A DNA stretch of 64,000 nucleotides from Bacteroides sp. (lineage in GTDB: Bacteria; Bacteroidota; Bacteroidia; Bacteroidales; Bacteroidaceae), in assembly GCA_015060765.1 (NCBI GenBank), contig SUXW01000002.1:1-64000 (forward strand). Direction: 5' to 3'. The notes under the pieces were generated by a model, which was given only the letters and a program-made list of their open reading frames with translations, had not been told where the DNA came from and did no database searches. Of the stretch, positions 9,637-19,111 are shown piece after piece. The stretch's first letter is position 1. Every line of letters begins with the position of its first letter. The translations under genes and the position numbers were made by a program.

Positions 9637-10437
9637 ATGAAAAAGACATCATCCATTTCTTTATTAATCATTCTTGTATTAATATGTACACTATGTTCAT
9701 GTAACCAGCAAACTTCAACTCCTTATCATATTACTCCTATACCCGACAATTCTTCTCCTAAGTTCATGCCAACCGCCCTATTCGCTCAGGCAACAGATAG
9801 CATGTTACAATCATTAGGAGTTGAAAATGGTATTCCATCATCCGTGTGTGCCATTTTGGTCGAAACGGATGGTAAACAGATTCTATTTGATACCGGCAAT
9901 GGTGTAGAAGATTCACAATTAATGCCCACTTTAAAGGCTAAAGGGATTGAAGCAAATGATATCGATTACATATTCATAACCCATCTACATGGGGACCATA
10001 TTGAGGGACTAACCCAAAATGAAAGTGCAGTCTTCCCAAATGCCCAATTATACATTCCTCAAGCCGAATATGACGGTTGGATGAAAATGGAAGAAACCAA
10101 GACTACGAAAATACGGAATCTCATTCATATTTATTCAAATAAGATTACTCTATTCGATGATAAGACTCCATTACCTCACGGAATATCTTCCATAGCTACA
10201 TACGGACATACACCCGGGCATACGATTTATCAATTGGGGCAAAACCTGATTGTTGGAGATATCATGCATGGAGTTGCATTACAAATTGCCAACCCGGAAA
10301 TTTGTGCTCGTTACGACATGGATATAGAAAAAGCCATCGAGTCACGTAAAGCAGTAATCAAACTTGCTAAAGACAAAGGTTTAGTTTTATATGGAATGCA
10401 TTTTCCAGAACCATACCAATTGAACTTTGCCAAATAA
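9637..10437 (+). CDS. MBL-fold metallo-hydrolase lipoprotein
   Basis: HLHGDH motif, GHTPGH, lipobox LCSC. Confidence 0.85.
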   Translation: MKKTSSISLLIILVLICTLCSCNQQTSTPYHITPIPDNSSPKFMPTALFAQATDSMLQSLGVENGIPSSVCAILVETDGKQILFDTGNGVEDSQLMPTLKAKGIEANDIDYIFITHLHGDHIEGLTQNESAVFPNAQLYIPQAEYDGWMKMEETKTTKIRNLIHIYSNKITLFDDKTPLPHGISSIATYGHTPGHTIYQLGQNLIVGDIMHGVALQIANPEICARYDMDIEKAIESRKAVIKLAKDKGLVLYGMHFPEPYQLNFAK

Positions 10438-10456
10438 CCTTCTAAATTGAAATATC

Positions 10457-11356
10457 ATGGGAAGAAAGTTGTTGCACACACTTGGATACAACGATCAAGG
10501 AATTATCGTCCATGTAAATGATGCAGTAAAAAGTAAAAGTTATTCATGCCCCCTATGCGGAGAAAGAATCATAGCCCGTAATGGCGGTAAGTCGCAACGA
10601 CCACACTTCGCACATTTCAAAAAATCAGAAGTAAAATGCAACGGAGAATCGGTATTATCACATTATTTCAAGATGAAGACACTAGACATTCTCCAAGAAC
10701 ATCTGAACAACCATTCACCTTTCCATATCAAATGGAATTGTCCATATTGTAGTAAACTTTATAATAAAGATGTATTGCAAAAAATTGTATCCATCAAGGA
10801 TCAATGTATCATGAATGGACAACCTTCTGTCATTACATTATTAGGAGATAACGGCCAACCACTTATCGTCATTGAAATTACCATTCGGAGGAAGCTAACC
10901 AAAAAAATATTGGAATTTTATGAGTCCAACCATATCATTCTAATCCATTATCAGCTTCATGAAAACGATTGGATAAACATAACTCAAAAATTAAGTCAAC
11001 CCAATTATGTTACCTTTTGTGGAAATCCCGAGTGCTATAACTTTCAATTTTATCAGAATTGTATACAAAGAGAGATATTCCTTCAGAAATTCAAATGCAA
11101 GAAATGCAATAAGATTGTAGATGGATATATGGTAAGAAACACATCTGCTTTTGGTGTCATTGGATTGGACAATTTAACCACATTAGAAAAGAACCAGATT
11201 ATTTCTACATACTTCCGCGGAAAAAGAGCGACAACTGCTGACATCGTTGTTTATGGCAAATGCCGATGCACTCCTCATAGTAAAGGATTAGTTTGCCTGA
11301 CAAAATCTGAATTGATTAAAGAAACTCAAAAGAGTAAAATAGCAAAAAAGGAATAA
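10457..11356 (+). CDS. CoiA-like protein with zinc-finger-like motifs
   Basis: SYSCPLCGERIIARNGGKSQRPHFAHFKKS resembles the CoiA N-terminal region; further CPYC, CKKC pairs; nuclease-like strand PLIVIEITIRRK. Confidence 0.6.
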   Translation: MGRKLLHTLGYNDQGIIVHVNDAVKSKSYSCPLCGERIIARNGGKSQRPHFAHFKKSEVKCNGESVLSHYFKMKTLDILQEHLNNHSPFHIKWNCPYCSKLYNKDVLQKIVSIKDQCIMNGQPSVITLLGDNGQPLIVIEITIRRKLTKKILEFYESNHIILIHYQLHENDWINITQKLSQPNYVTFCGNPECYNFQFYQNCIQREIFLQKFKCKKCNKIVDGYMVRNTSAFGVIGLDNLTTLEKNQIISTYFRGKRATTADIVVYGKCRCTPHSKGLVCLTKSELIKETQKSKIAKKE

Positions 11357-11374
11357 CTTCGGTTATTCCTTTTT
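11344..11374. terminator. Bidirectional intrinsic terminator
   Basis: aaaaggaataac-ttcg-gttattccttttt hairpin with TTCG loop, overlaps the stop codon of the CoiA-like gene. Confidence 0.85.
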
Positions 11375-11382
11375 CATTTGTA

Positions 11383-13914
11383 TCATTTTACCAGGTCCTT
11401 AAAGGCAGAACCAAAAATCAAATAGCTGGTATTACCCGCTATGGTACCTTCATTCTGTCCCCACAGGAATGGCCAATCATCATAATTTTCAAAATGATCT
11501 GGCTTTCTGAAAAGAAGTCCTGGTGCTACATTACCCGGAATAAACGAGAAATCGGCACGATTATTTCCATAGAATACGGCCTTAGGACGAGCGGCACCAA
11601 CAGCTGCCACAAAAGAATAGTTATGATAAGGATGGCATCCGAACAACCAATCGGCTACTTTGAAAGCATAATTCTTGTCTATAATATCAGGATAATACTT
11701 GCTTGCAAAACAAAGAGTAGTACCATAACCGGTTACAGCACCTCCACCAGCCCAGTTACCTAAACCGATAGGCAATCCATAAGGATTCTCTTTACCTAAA
11801 CTTTCTACGTATTCTTTATATTTCACTACATAGGGACGTAATTTTTCCTTAAATTCTTCATTCATGTAGGGTATAGCATCCAAAGCAGTCTTTATATTCC
11901 GTTCCACATTACGATCAAGAGCATCCCAAATTTTATCATCGAACACCTTCAAATACTGCGATTCACCTGTTGCAACAAACAATTGTAAATTACTTCCAAT
12001 ATTTCCTATAGCTGCATCCTGATTACGGCTCTTCGTTTCAGTTTCTTTGGATAATAATTCCATAGCTTCCTTCAACAGCCGTTTGGATTGTTTTAATGCA
12101 CGATTGGACAGGTCATCATTATATCCTTTCAGCGCACGACTTGCAGCTGCAAACATAGTAGCAGCCCTCAAGTCAAGACTCGGGTTACGACTGGTAAAAG
12201 CCCACATATCATCTTTTACACCACTAAATTTGCCATCGGCCGACTTTTCATAGGGTCCTAAATTGGGATTGTAGCGAAGTCCATCGGTTATGGAAGCGGC
12301 ATCCCCCAAATGATGATAGTTATCAAGTACCGAATTAGACAGCGTTTGGGACATGTGTCCTATGTTTTCTGCTTGAGCAACCAAATTCAATGTGCCATGT
12401 TCGATAAACTGCAATATATCGGGGATTCCATCAGGACGATGAAGCTCTACATAGCGTTGGTCTTCATCTACAAAGGTCATATCACGCAATGGCTTGAACA
12501 ATTCCCATATGGATACAAAATTCTGTACTACATTAATATTGGAACCGGTTTCAATGTCAAAGTCACCTGCATCAAAATAACCTCCTACATTCAATCCTGG
12601 AATCAATTCCAATGGTTTGTATTTTGTATCGGTAGTCGGTCCTTGTCCATGTAAATCAAAATGATCCGTATTTACAGGCGCCTGCAGATAACCTTCTTTA
12701 AACGGTTCTCCATGCCATACACGATAAGCTTCACTTACATACATATGATTCATATGAATAGGTATCCATACATCACTGGTAGCATCTGTAATCTTATCGT
12801 AAACATTTTTGTTGATGATGAAATTATTGGTTTTGTAGTCTCCATATTGAATGTAGTAGATTCCAGGTTCCTGAACAGACGAGAAATCAAACTTCACGTA
12901 ATGGTATTTGAAATAATCGCCCCATGAGACAATACCGCCTTCGTATACTTTTTGAGAGCTTCCATCCTCTTTAATCTGATAAATAGAAGCTTTTGACAAA
13001 GGATGATCTTTTTTATCCAATTCAATGACAGCCACTTTGGGTTGTGCAGGCAAATATCCCATCTGTGAAAATCCAATGTTAGGCTCACGAATCCATCCGT
13101 CGATTGCATTCGGTTCTACCGTCCATGTCAATACCTTACCTGTTTTACCGGAAGGGAGCAAACTACGTACTACATACCATCCGTTTTGAGCAAGCATACG
13201 ACCATCGAACAACATCAAATCTGCATCTTGTGAAGTAATTTTAACCATCCGTTCCGGAGTATCTGGAGCCAAGAGTAAAGTACGTCCCGACTCTAATGGA
13301 AGCGGATCAATGAAACTATTGGTACCTCTATCGTCATAAGTCTTGTAACCTTTGAACTGCTTTACTTTCTCCGAATTAGGACGAGTTACAGTATTGCTTA
13401 CGGCATAACGAGGGAACCGATTATATCGGCCATCCATCAAATAAGTCTTATTCCAATATTGGGAAGGAAGAAATTCAAGATTGAACCCCGCATCACCTTC
13501 CAATTCTGTTGGTAATGGTTTATCCAAGTAGACAGCTATCTCAACAGCTTTTCCTTTTGAAGAAACAACGACACGAGAATCAAAATCATAATCCTCATAC
13601 CGCAAGGCCACTTCAATGCTACCTTCTTCTTTATTGACTTTACGGGTTGGAGAGGCAGGAACTAAATCCCATTGTTCAGGAGTGTTGGAAAGACGAACTG
13701 CACCTCCTTGTGCTGTTCTTACACCGTGATGAATCAATTCAATTCCTGAATTCTTTTCATCATTAAAACCTCCTGAAAAGTCGTTACTATAAACCAATAC
13801 ATTCACGCCTTGCGTTTCAAAATATTCCAAGTCGTTTAGTACTAATCCATCATTACCTCCAGATGTGCATGCTCCCATTAAAAAAGGAAGCAAAAATACA
13901 ATAGATCGTTTCAT
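11383..13914 (-). CDS. GH9 family glycoside hydrolase (endoglucanase-like) with N-terminal Ig-like domain
   Basis: GGYFDAGDFDIETG catalytic Asp motif, NRADFSFIPGN, WGQNEGT; lipobox MGAC. Confidence 0.88.
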   Translation of the reverse strand: MKRSIVFLLPFLMGACTSGGNDGLVLNDLEYFETQGVNVLVYSNDFSGGFNDEKNSGIELIHHGVRTAQGGAVRLSNTPEQWDLVPASPTRKVNKEEGSIEVALRYEDYDFDSRVVVSSKGKAVEIAVYLDKPLPTELEGDAGFNLEFLPSQYWNKTYLMDGRYNRFPRYAVSNTVTRPNSEKVKQFKGYKTYDDRGTNSFIDPLPLESGRTLLLAPDTPERMVKITSQDADLMLFDGRMLAQNGWYVVRSLLPSGKTGKVLTWTVEPNAIDGWIREPNIGFSQMGYLPAQPKVAVIELDKKDHPLSKASIYQIKEDGSSQKVYEGGIVSWGDYFKYHYVKFDFSSVQEPGIYYIQYGDYKTNNFIINKNVYDKITDATSDVWIPIHMNHMYVSEAYRVWHGEPFKEGYLQAPVNTDHFDLHGQGPTTDTKYKPLELIPGLNVGGYFDAGDFDIETGSNINVVQNFVSIWELFKPLRDMTFVDEDQRYVELHRPDGIPDILQFIEHGTLNLVAQAENIGHMSQTLSNSVLDNYHHLGDAASITDGLRYNPNLGPYEKSADGKFSGVKDDMWAFTSRNPSLDLRAATMFAAASRALKGYNDDLSNRALKQSKRLLKEAMELLSKETETKSRNQDAAIGNIGSNLQLFVATGESQYLKVFDDKIWDALDRNVERNIKTALDAIPYMNEEFKEKLRPYVVKYKEYVESLGKENPYGLPIGLGNWAGGGAVTGYGTTLCFASKYYPDIIDKNYAFKVADWLFGCHPYHNYSFVAAVGAARPKAVFYGNNRADFSFIPGNVAPGLLFRKPDHFENYDDWPFLWGQNEGTIAGNTSYLIFGSAFKDLVK

Positions 13915-13947
13915 AGTTTATATAAATTGAAATGAAATTTACATACA

Positions 13948-13976
13948 CAAATGTAAACAATCTTTTTCATATTCAA
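13948..13976 (-). promoter_or_regulatory. Candidate Bacteroidota promoter upstream of GH9 gene
   Basis: Minus strand TACATTTG (13948-13955) with TTG at 13974-13976, spacer 18. Confidence 0.4.
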
Positions 13977-14058
13977 CTTATATTTATGAAAAAAATATCA
14001 CATAAAGTAAAAATAATTAGATAATCACACATTCTTAAGATAAACCGACCTTTTATTA

Positions 14059-14295
14059 TTAGTCAGGAAGTTTCACCTTTTCAGGTTCTTCAGATTGAAA
14101 GGTGTAGAAATCTGGAATCACATTTCCTTCAAGATCTTCAATAAAATCAAGGTTACATCCCAATCTACGTGCTTCTTCTGCATATGCTCGCAAAGCCGCC
14201 AATGCACATTGGTCTGTTCCGGTCAATACAAATACCGGAATTTCATTCATCACACATCGGTTCAATAATTTTCGTTGGTCTTTTGTTGCAGCCAT
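14059..14295 (-). CDS. Small conserved-type hypothetical protein (78 aa)
   Basis: Short non-overlapped ORF; TACCTTTG -7-like motif upstream at 14316-14323. Confidence 0.6.
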   Translation of the reverse strand: MAATKDQRKLLNRCVMNEIPVFVLTGTDQCALAALRAYAEEARRLGCNLDFIEDLEGNVIPDFYTFQSEEPEKVKLPD

Positions 14296-14327
14296 ATCTT
14301 TGTATTAAATCATAGCAAAGGTAAACA

Positions 14328-14359
14328 AAAAGTGGAAATCTACTGGAAATTTCCACTTT
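14328..14359 (-). terminator. Stem-loop terminator downstream of AEC transporter
   Basis: aaagtggaaat...atttccacttt inverted repeat immediately after the 14372 stop. Confidence 0.65.
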
Positions 14360-14371
14360 AATTTATGAAGA

Positions 14372-15322
14372 TTATGCTACCAATCTAGTTAACCATATCC
14401 AGAACGGAGCAGCAACAACAAACAGCAAGATACTGAATGCCAAAGACGATGTACCCGTCCGTTCATATAACTGATTCTGATTACCTATAATAATACCCGA
14501 AAAAGCAGGAGGTAAAGCGCCAGCCAAAACCATCATTTGTAGTTTATCGGCTTCCATATGGAAAAGCAATCCCACAATGAGAAGTACAGCAGGCATCAAA
14601 ATCAATTTCAATAAGGTATTATACACTACTTCACCATCCAATTGGAATTTCATATTACTTAAAGTGAGTCCGGCAGCGAAAACTGCTACTCCTGAGTTTG
14701 CTTTAGCTATCAATTCAAAATTCGGATCAAGAATGGTAGGGAAACGAATACCTAACAAAACAAGTATTACAGCCAATATAGGTGCCCAACATACCGGTTC
14801 TTTCAAAGCATCAAGTACCGGATTGGTTCTCTTGGTTAGTTGACTATTATCCACTCCCCCTTTACCTTTGTTCATCAAAGCTAAACCAATAGGAATATTG
14901 ACGGCATTCACCACGATAGATACAATAGCTACTACCAACCCTGTCGTAGCAGTTGCACCATAAATGGGTTCCAAGACAGCAAATCCCAAAAAACCGATAG
15001 TGGGAGAACCAGATATCAAAGCACAAACAGCCGCTTCACTCTTGGTATGTTTGAAAAATTTGTAACAAGAGAAATACGACCAAAGAAACAATGCCGTAAT
15101 GATAACAAGACTCACAATGGTAAGTTTCAAGTCATCGAACAACATAGCTCTGTCTGCTTTCACTATAGAGACAAATAAAGCAGCCGGCAGTGCATAAGTC
15201 AGCACCAATTTGTTCAATATTTTAGAATCTGAAGCATTAAATACCTTCCGTTTTCCAGCCATATATCCTAAGAACATAATAACAAAAATGGGAAGGATAT
15301 CTTTAATCAATATATCAATCAT
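14372..15322 (-). CDS. AEC (auxin efflux carrier) family transporter, YfdV-like; putative oxalate/formate carrier
   Basis: Ten-TM-like hydrophobic pattern of AEC permeases ([20 protein letters not shown]...); operonic with oxc and frc. Confidence 0.8.
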   Translation of the reverse strand: MIDILIKDILPIFVIMFLGYMAGKRKVFNASDSKILNKLVLTYALPAALFVSIVKADRAMLFDDLKLTIVSLVIITALFLWSYFSCYKFFKHTKSEAAVCALISGSPTIGFLGFAVLEPIYGATATTGLVVAIVSIVVNAVNIPIGLALMNKGKGGVDNSQLTKRTNPVLDALKEPVCWAPILAVILVLLGIRFPTILDPNFELIAKANSGVAVFAAGLTLSNMKFQLDGEVVYNTLLKLILMPAVLLIVGLLFHMEADKLQMMVLAGALPPAFSGIIIGNQNQLYERTGTSSLAFSILLFVVAAPFWIWLTRLVA

Positions 15323-15329
15323 AAGTCTA

Positions 15330-17039
15330 TCATTTTATAGATGAATGAGGATTAAGATTACCTATATGACCACTTTCCACGCCTGCAGATGGGTCAATTA
15401 CACAATTGATGAGTGAGGGCTTTCCTGAAGCCAATGCTGCACAAAGAGCTTCTTCCAATTCAATCGGTTTGGTTACATGATAAGCCATTCCACCAAATGC
15501 TTCAATAATACGATCATAACGGGCACTTGGGGTAAGCGAAGTAGGTGATGGATCGGCCCCACCAGCCAAATTCACACCATCGCCCCGATAGATGCCATCG
15601 TTATTAAGCACAATCACCGTCACCGGAAGTTTATATCTGCAAATGGTCTCTATATCCGTTCCACTGAAACCGAAAGCACTGTCACCTTCAATGGCCACCA
15701 CCGGTTTACCACTTGTAACGGCTGCTCCAATACTGTAACCCATACCAATGCCCATTACTCCCCAAGTACCTGTATCGAGACGTAGTCGAGGATGATACAT
15801 ATTAATGATGTTACGCGTATTGTCCAATGCATTGGCCCCTTCATTCACGATGTAAATATCCTTATGATCCTTCAATACATCACTGACAATTTTTAATGAA
15901 TTGAAATAATTCATCGGTTGGGTAGGCTTATTAAGTTTAGCCCGCATTTTTCCCGCATTGGCATTTTTCACTTCATCAATTTGTTTTCTCCATTCTATGC
16001 AACAAGAAATTTCAAAAGGCTCCATCTTACAAATGAGTTTGTCAATAGAAACGCCGATATCGCCTACCAACGGGGCATCAATCGGACGATTACTATCCAT
16101 TTCTTCAGCACAGATATCAAGTTGGATAAATTTAGCGTCAGGATTCCATTTCTTCCCTTTACCATGATTCAACAACCAATTTAAACGAGCACCAATAAGC
16201 ATCACGACATCAGCCTGTCCTAAGACCAAACTCCGTGCAGAAGCTGCACATTGCGGATGATCATCTGGTAATAGTCCTTTAGCCATAGACATAGGTAAAA
16301 ATGGAATACCTGATTTCTCAATAAATTCCCTAATAGCTTCATCTGCTTGTGCATAAGCCGCTCCTTTTCCCAAAATAACTAATGGTTTCTTAGCAACTGA
16401 AAGCAGTTTCAACGCTCTGTTCACAGATGTGGACGAAGGCGAAAGTACAGGTGACGGATCGACCGGAGTGAAAAGAGATGCTTGTGCATCAGCCGCATCC
16501 ATAGTGGTACTCAACATTTCTGTGGTAATATCGAGATACACACCTCCGGGACGACCCGAAAGAGCGGTTCGAATAGCACGAGCCACTCCTATCGATATAT
16601 CTTGTGGACGATTAATACGATAAGCTGCCTTGCAAAATGGTTTGGCAATATTCATTTGATCAAGCCCTTCATAGTCACCTTGCTGTAAGTCAATAATATT
16701 GCGGTCGCTCGATCCACTAATCTGTATCATCGGGAAACCATTCACTGTCGCTTCCGCCAAGGCTACCAAGCCGTTCAGGAAACCTGGAGCAGATACGGTG
16801 AGGCAAATACCCGGTTTTTTGGTAAGATATCCTGTAATAGCTGCGGCATGACCAGCCGATTGTTCATGTCGAAAACCGATGTAACGTATACCGACCGCTT
16901 GCGCATGACGCGCAAGGTCGGTTACAGGAATACCTACCACTCCATAGATAGTCTGTACTCCATTGACTTTCAAAGCATCTACCATGAGATGCATACCATC
17001 GGTTAATCCGGCATTATGATTATCTGTTATTGATTCCAT
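15330..17039 (-). CDS. oxc: Oxalyl-CoA decarboxylase
   Basis: TPP-enzyme: [32 protein letters not shown] motif [30 protein letters not shown]-terminal [16 protein letters not shown]. Confidence 0.92.
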   Translation of the reverse strand: MESITDNHNAGLTDGMHLMVDALKVNGVQTIYGVVGIPVTDLARHAQAVGIRYIGFRHEQSAGHAAAITGYLTKKPGICLTVSAPGFLNGLVALAEATVNGFPMIQISGSSDRNIIDLQQGDYEGLDQMNIAKPFCKAAYRINRPQDISIGVARAIRTALSGRPGGVYLDITTEMLSTTMDAADAQASLFTPVDPSPVLSPSSTSVNRALKLLSVAKKPLVILGKGAAYAQADEAIREFIEKSGIPFLPMSMAKGLLPDDHPQCAASARSLVLGQADVVMLIGARLNWLLNHGKGKKWNPDAKFIQLDICAEEMDSNRPIDAPLVGDIGVSIDKLICKMEPFEISCCIEWRKQIDEVKNANAGKMRAKLNKPTQPMNYFNSLKIVSDVLKDHKDIYIVNEGANALDNTRNIINMYHPRLRLDTGTWGVMGIGMGYSIGAAVTSGKPVVAIEGDSAFGFSGTDIETICRYKLPVTVIVLNNDGIYRGDGVNLAGGADPSPTSLTPSARYDRIIEAFGGMAYHVTKPIELEEALCAALASGKPSLINCVIDPSAGVESGHIGNLNPHSSIK

Positions 17040-17060
17040 AATTATTCCTTTACATTTTAC

Positions 17061-18347
17061 TTATTTACAAACTACATGTTTACTTCGAAGAGTAGCGATT
17101 TCTTCATCAGAATATCCAACTTCTTTCAACACTTCCTCGGTATGTTCACCTAAAAGCGGAGCCGACTTGATTTGTGGAGTATAGCTCGAGAATTTCGGAG
17201 GGCATCCCACCGTAAGGAATTTACCACGCTTTGGTTGATCTACTTCCACGATGGTTCCACACTTACGTAAGGACTCGTCATTTTCTATTTCCTTCATACT
17301 CAATACAGGCCCACAAGGAACACCTATTTTACCCAAAGTTTCCACGATTTCCATTTTATCGTACTTCATGGTATAGGCTTCTACGGCACTGTAGATTTCT
17401 TCCTTAATTTCATATCGTGCTTCGGGTGTATTATACTTGGAATCATCCACCCACTCGGGATGACCAATAGCACGGGCTGCTGCAGCAAAAGGTTTAGTCT
17501 CATTCTGTAGAACAATGTATACAAATGCATTAGGATCCTTTTCCCATCCTTTACAACGATAACACCATCCCATCACCTGTCCACCTTCCACATTACCGGC
17601 ACGAGGTATTGTATCTCCAAATTTTTCTTTCGGATATTGCGGTAGATGTTTCAATACACCAGTATGCTCCAAGATGAGTTGGTCGCGTAACTTAATTCTA
17701 CATAAATTAAGTACAGCATCCTGCATAGATTGTTGAACAAAGCATCCTTCACCTGTTTTTTCACGTTGCATTAAAGCAGCCAATAAACCGATAAGTAAGT
17801 GCATACCCGTATTACTGTCTCCCAAAGCTGCTCCACTTTGAGTAGGTATGTTATACTCGCCTTTCCACCAACCAGTAGTAGCTGCAGCACCACCGGCACA
17901 TTGAGCCACTGGTTCAAACGCTTTCACATTAGCAAAGGGAGAATCATCATTGAATCCTTTAATCGTTCCATAAATTACTCTCGGATTGATTTTGTGTACT
18001 TCTTCCCACGAAAACCCTAATTTATCAACGGCTCCGGGATGAAGGTTTTCCACAAAGATATCAGCAGTCTTCAGCAAACGGGTTAGCACCTCCTTGCCTT
18101 CAGGCGATTTCATGTCAAGTTCTATGGAACGTTTGTTACAGTTCAACTGAAGATAATACAATCCGTCCAAATCGGGATAATCCAAAAGTTCCGTACGAGT
18201 AGGGTCACCGGTACCTGTCTTTTCTATCTTGATAACATCGGCTCCCAACCAAGCCAACATTTGTGTACACGACGGACCTGATTGTACTTGTGTCCAGTCT
18301 ATAACTTTAATTCCTTGTAATGGTGCAATCATATTCATTTCCTCCAA
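17061..18347 (-). CDS. frc: Class III CoA-transferase, formyl-CoA:oxalate CoA-transferase-like
   Basis: CAIB family; [13 protein letters not shown]-like [25 protein letters not shown] (catalytic Asp), [29 protein letters not shown]. Confidence 0.88.
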   Translation of the reverse strand: MEEMNMIAPLQGIKVIDWTQVQSGPSCTQMLAWLGADVIKIEKTGTGDPTRTELLDYPDLDGLYYLQLNCNKRSIELDMKSPEGKEVLTRLLKTADIFVENLHPGAVDKLGFSWEEVHKINPRVIYGTIKGFNDDSPFANVKAFEPVAQCAGGAAATTGWWKGEYNIPTQSGAALGDSNTGMHLLIGLLAALMQREKTGEGCFVQQSMQDAVLNLCRIKLRDQLILEHTGVLKHLPQYPKEKFGDTIPRAGNVEGGQVMGWCYRCKGWEKDPNAFVYIVLQNETKPFAAAARAIGHPEWVDDSKYNTPEARYEIKEEIYSAVEAYTMKYDKMEIVETLGKIGVPCGPVLSMKEIENDESLRKCGTIVEVDQPKRGKFLTVGCPPKFSSYTPQIKSAPLLGEHTEEVLKEVGYSDEEIATLRSKHVVCK

Positions 18348-18449
18348 ATAATTTTAAATTAATAATGGGTTTACTGCACTCAACAAGGAAAAGAATAAGA
18401 TGTTTCTCTTTTCGAATAGGATTATAGAAAAACATCAATTATTAACATA

Positions 18450-18486
18450 ATTAGGGCGGAATTTGCTTAAGCAAATCCGCCCTAAT
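18450..18486 (-). terminator. Stem-loop between Spy-like gene and oxalate operon
   Basis: ttagggcggaatttgcttaagcaaatccgccctaa near-perfect inverted repeat; no long T tract. Confidence 0.6.
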
Positions 18487-18505
18487 ACCCTACGACACTC
18501 TATTA

Positions 18506-18850
18506 TCAACGAGGACCACCGGGACCTCTTCTGCGCATTTCTTCATTCATCTTGTCAAATTTGACTTTTTGTTCGTCAGTCAAAACAGCTTTAATTTTCT
18601 TGTTCATTTCTTCAAATTTCTTCTGCATTTCTTCCGGCCCACCCATGTTTTCGAAACCATTTTTGAACATGTCGAGATAGATTTCCTTAATCTTACCTTC
18701 CTGTTCCTTGTTCAAATCCAATTGTTCGTCCATGTATTGAACACTGAATTCTGCAATTTTTTCCGGATCAAATTGTCCAGGACCAACTTGTGCGTCTACT
18801 GATAAAACGCCTACCAATGCAACAAGTGCACACATTAATAATTTTTTCAT
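18506..18850 (-). CDS. Spy/CpxP-like small secreted protein (DUF4890-like)
   Basis: Signal peptide and charged helical repeats LNKEQEGKIKEIYLDMF / LTDEQKVKFDKM typical of LTXXQ proteins. Confidence 0.7.
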   Translation of the reverse strand: MKKLLMCALVALVGVLSVDAQVGPGQFDPEKIAEFSVQYMDEQLDLNKEQEGKIKEIYLDMFKNGFENMGGPEEMQKKFEEMNKKIKAVLTDEQKVKFDKMNEEMRRRGPGGPR

Positions 18851-19054
18851 AACATTTAATTTTTAGTATTATTAGTAGTTAAATAGGGTTCTTACAAACA
18901 ATTCTGTTCTATATTATAAATTTATGACCCTAAAAATAATACAAAGTTTAAATAAACGGTATAAAAACATTAAAAAAAATGAATAATTAAATGAATTCTA
19001 CGAAGATTAATCACGCTTCTAGAAGAAATCCACAACAAAATTATAAATAGAAAA

Positions 19055-19089
19055 AGGTCTACATACACTTAAAGAAAGTATGCAGACCT
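19055..19089 (-). terminator. Stem-loop terminator after acyl-CoA ligase
   Basis: aggtctacatac...gtatgcagacct inverted repeat. Confidence 0.6.
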
Positions 19090-19111
19090 ATTATTCTAAA
19101 TTACATGATTG

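Noticed and set aside
10457-11356. Evidence for a complete natural-competence locus
   Set aside because: Only a CoiA-like protein is present; no comE/F, dprA or pilus genes in the window.
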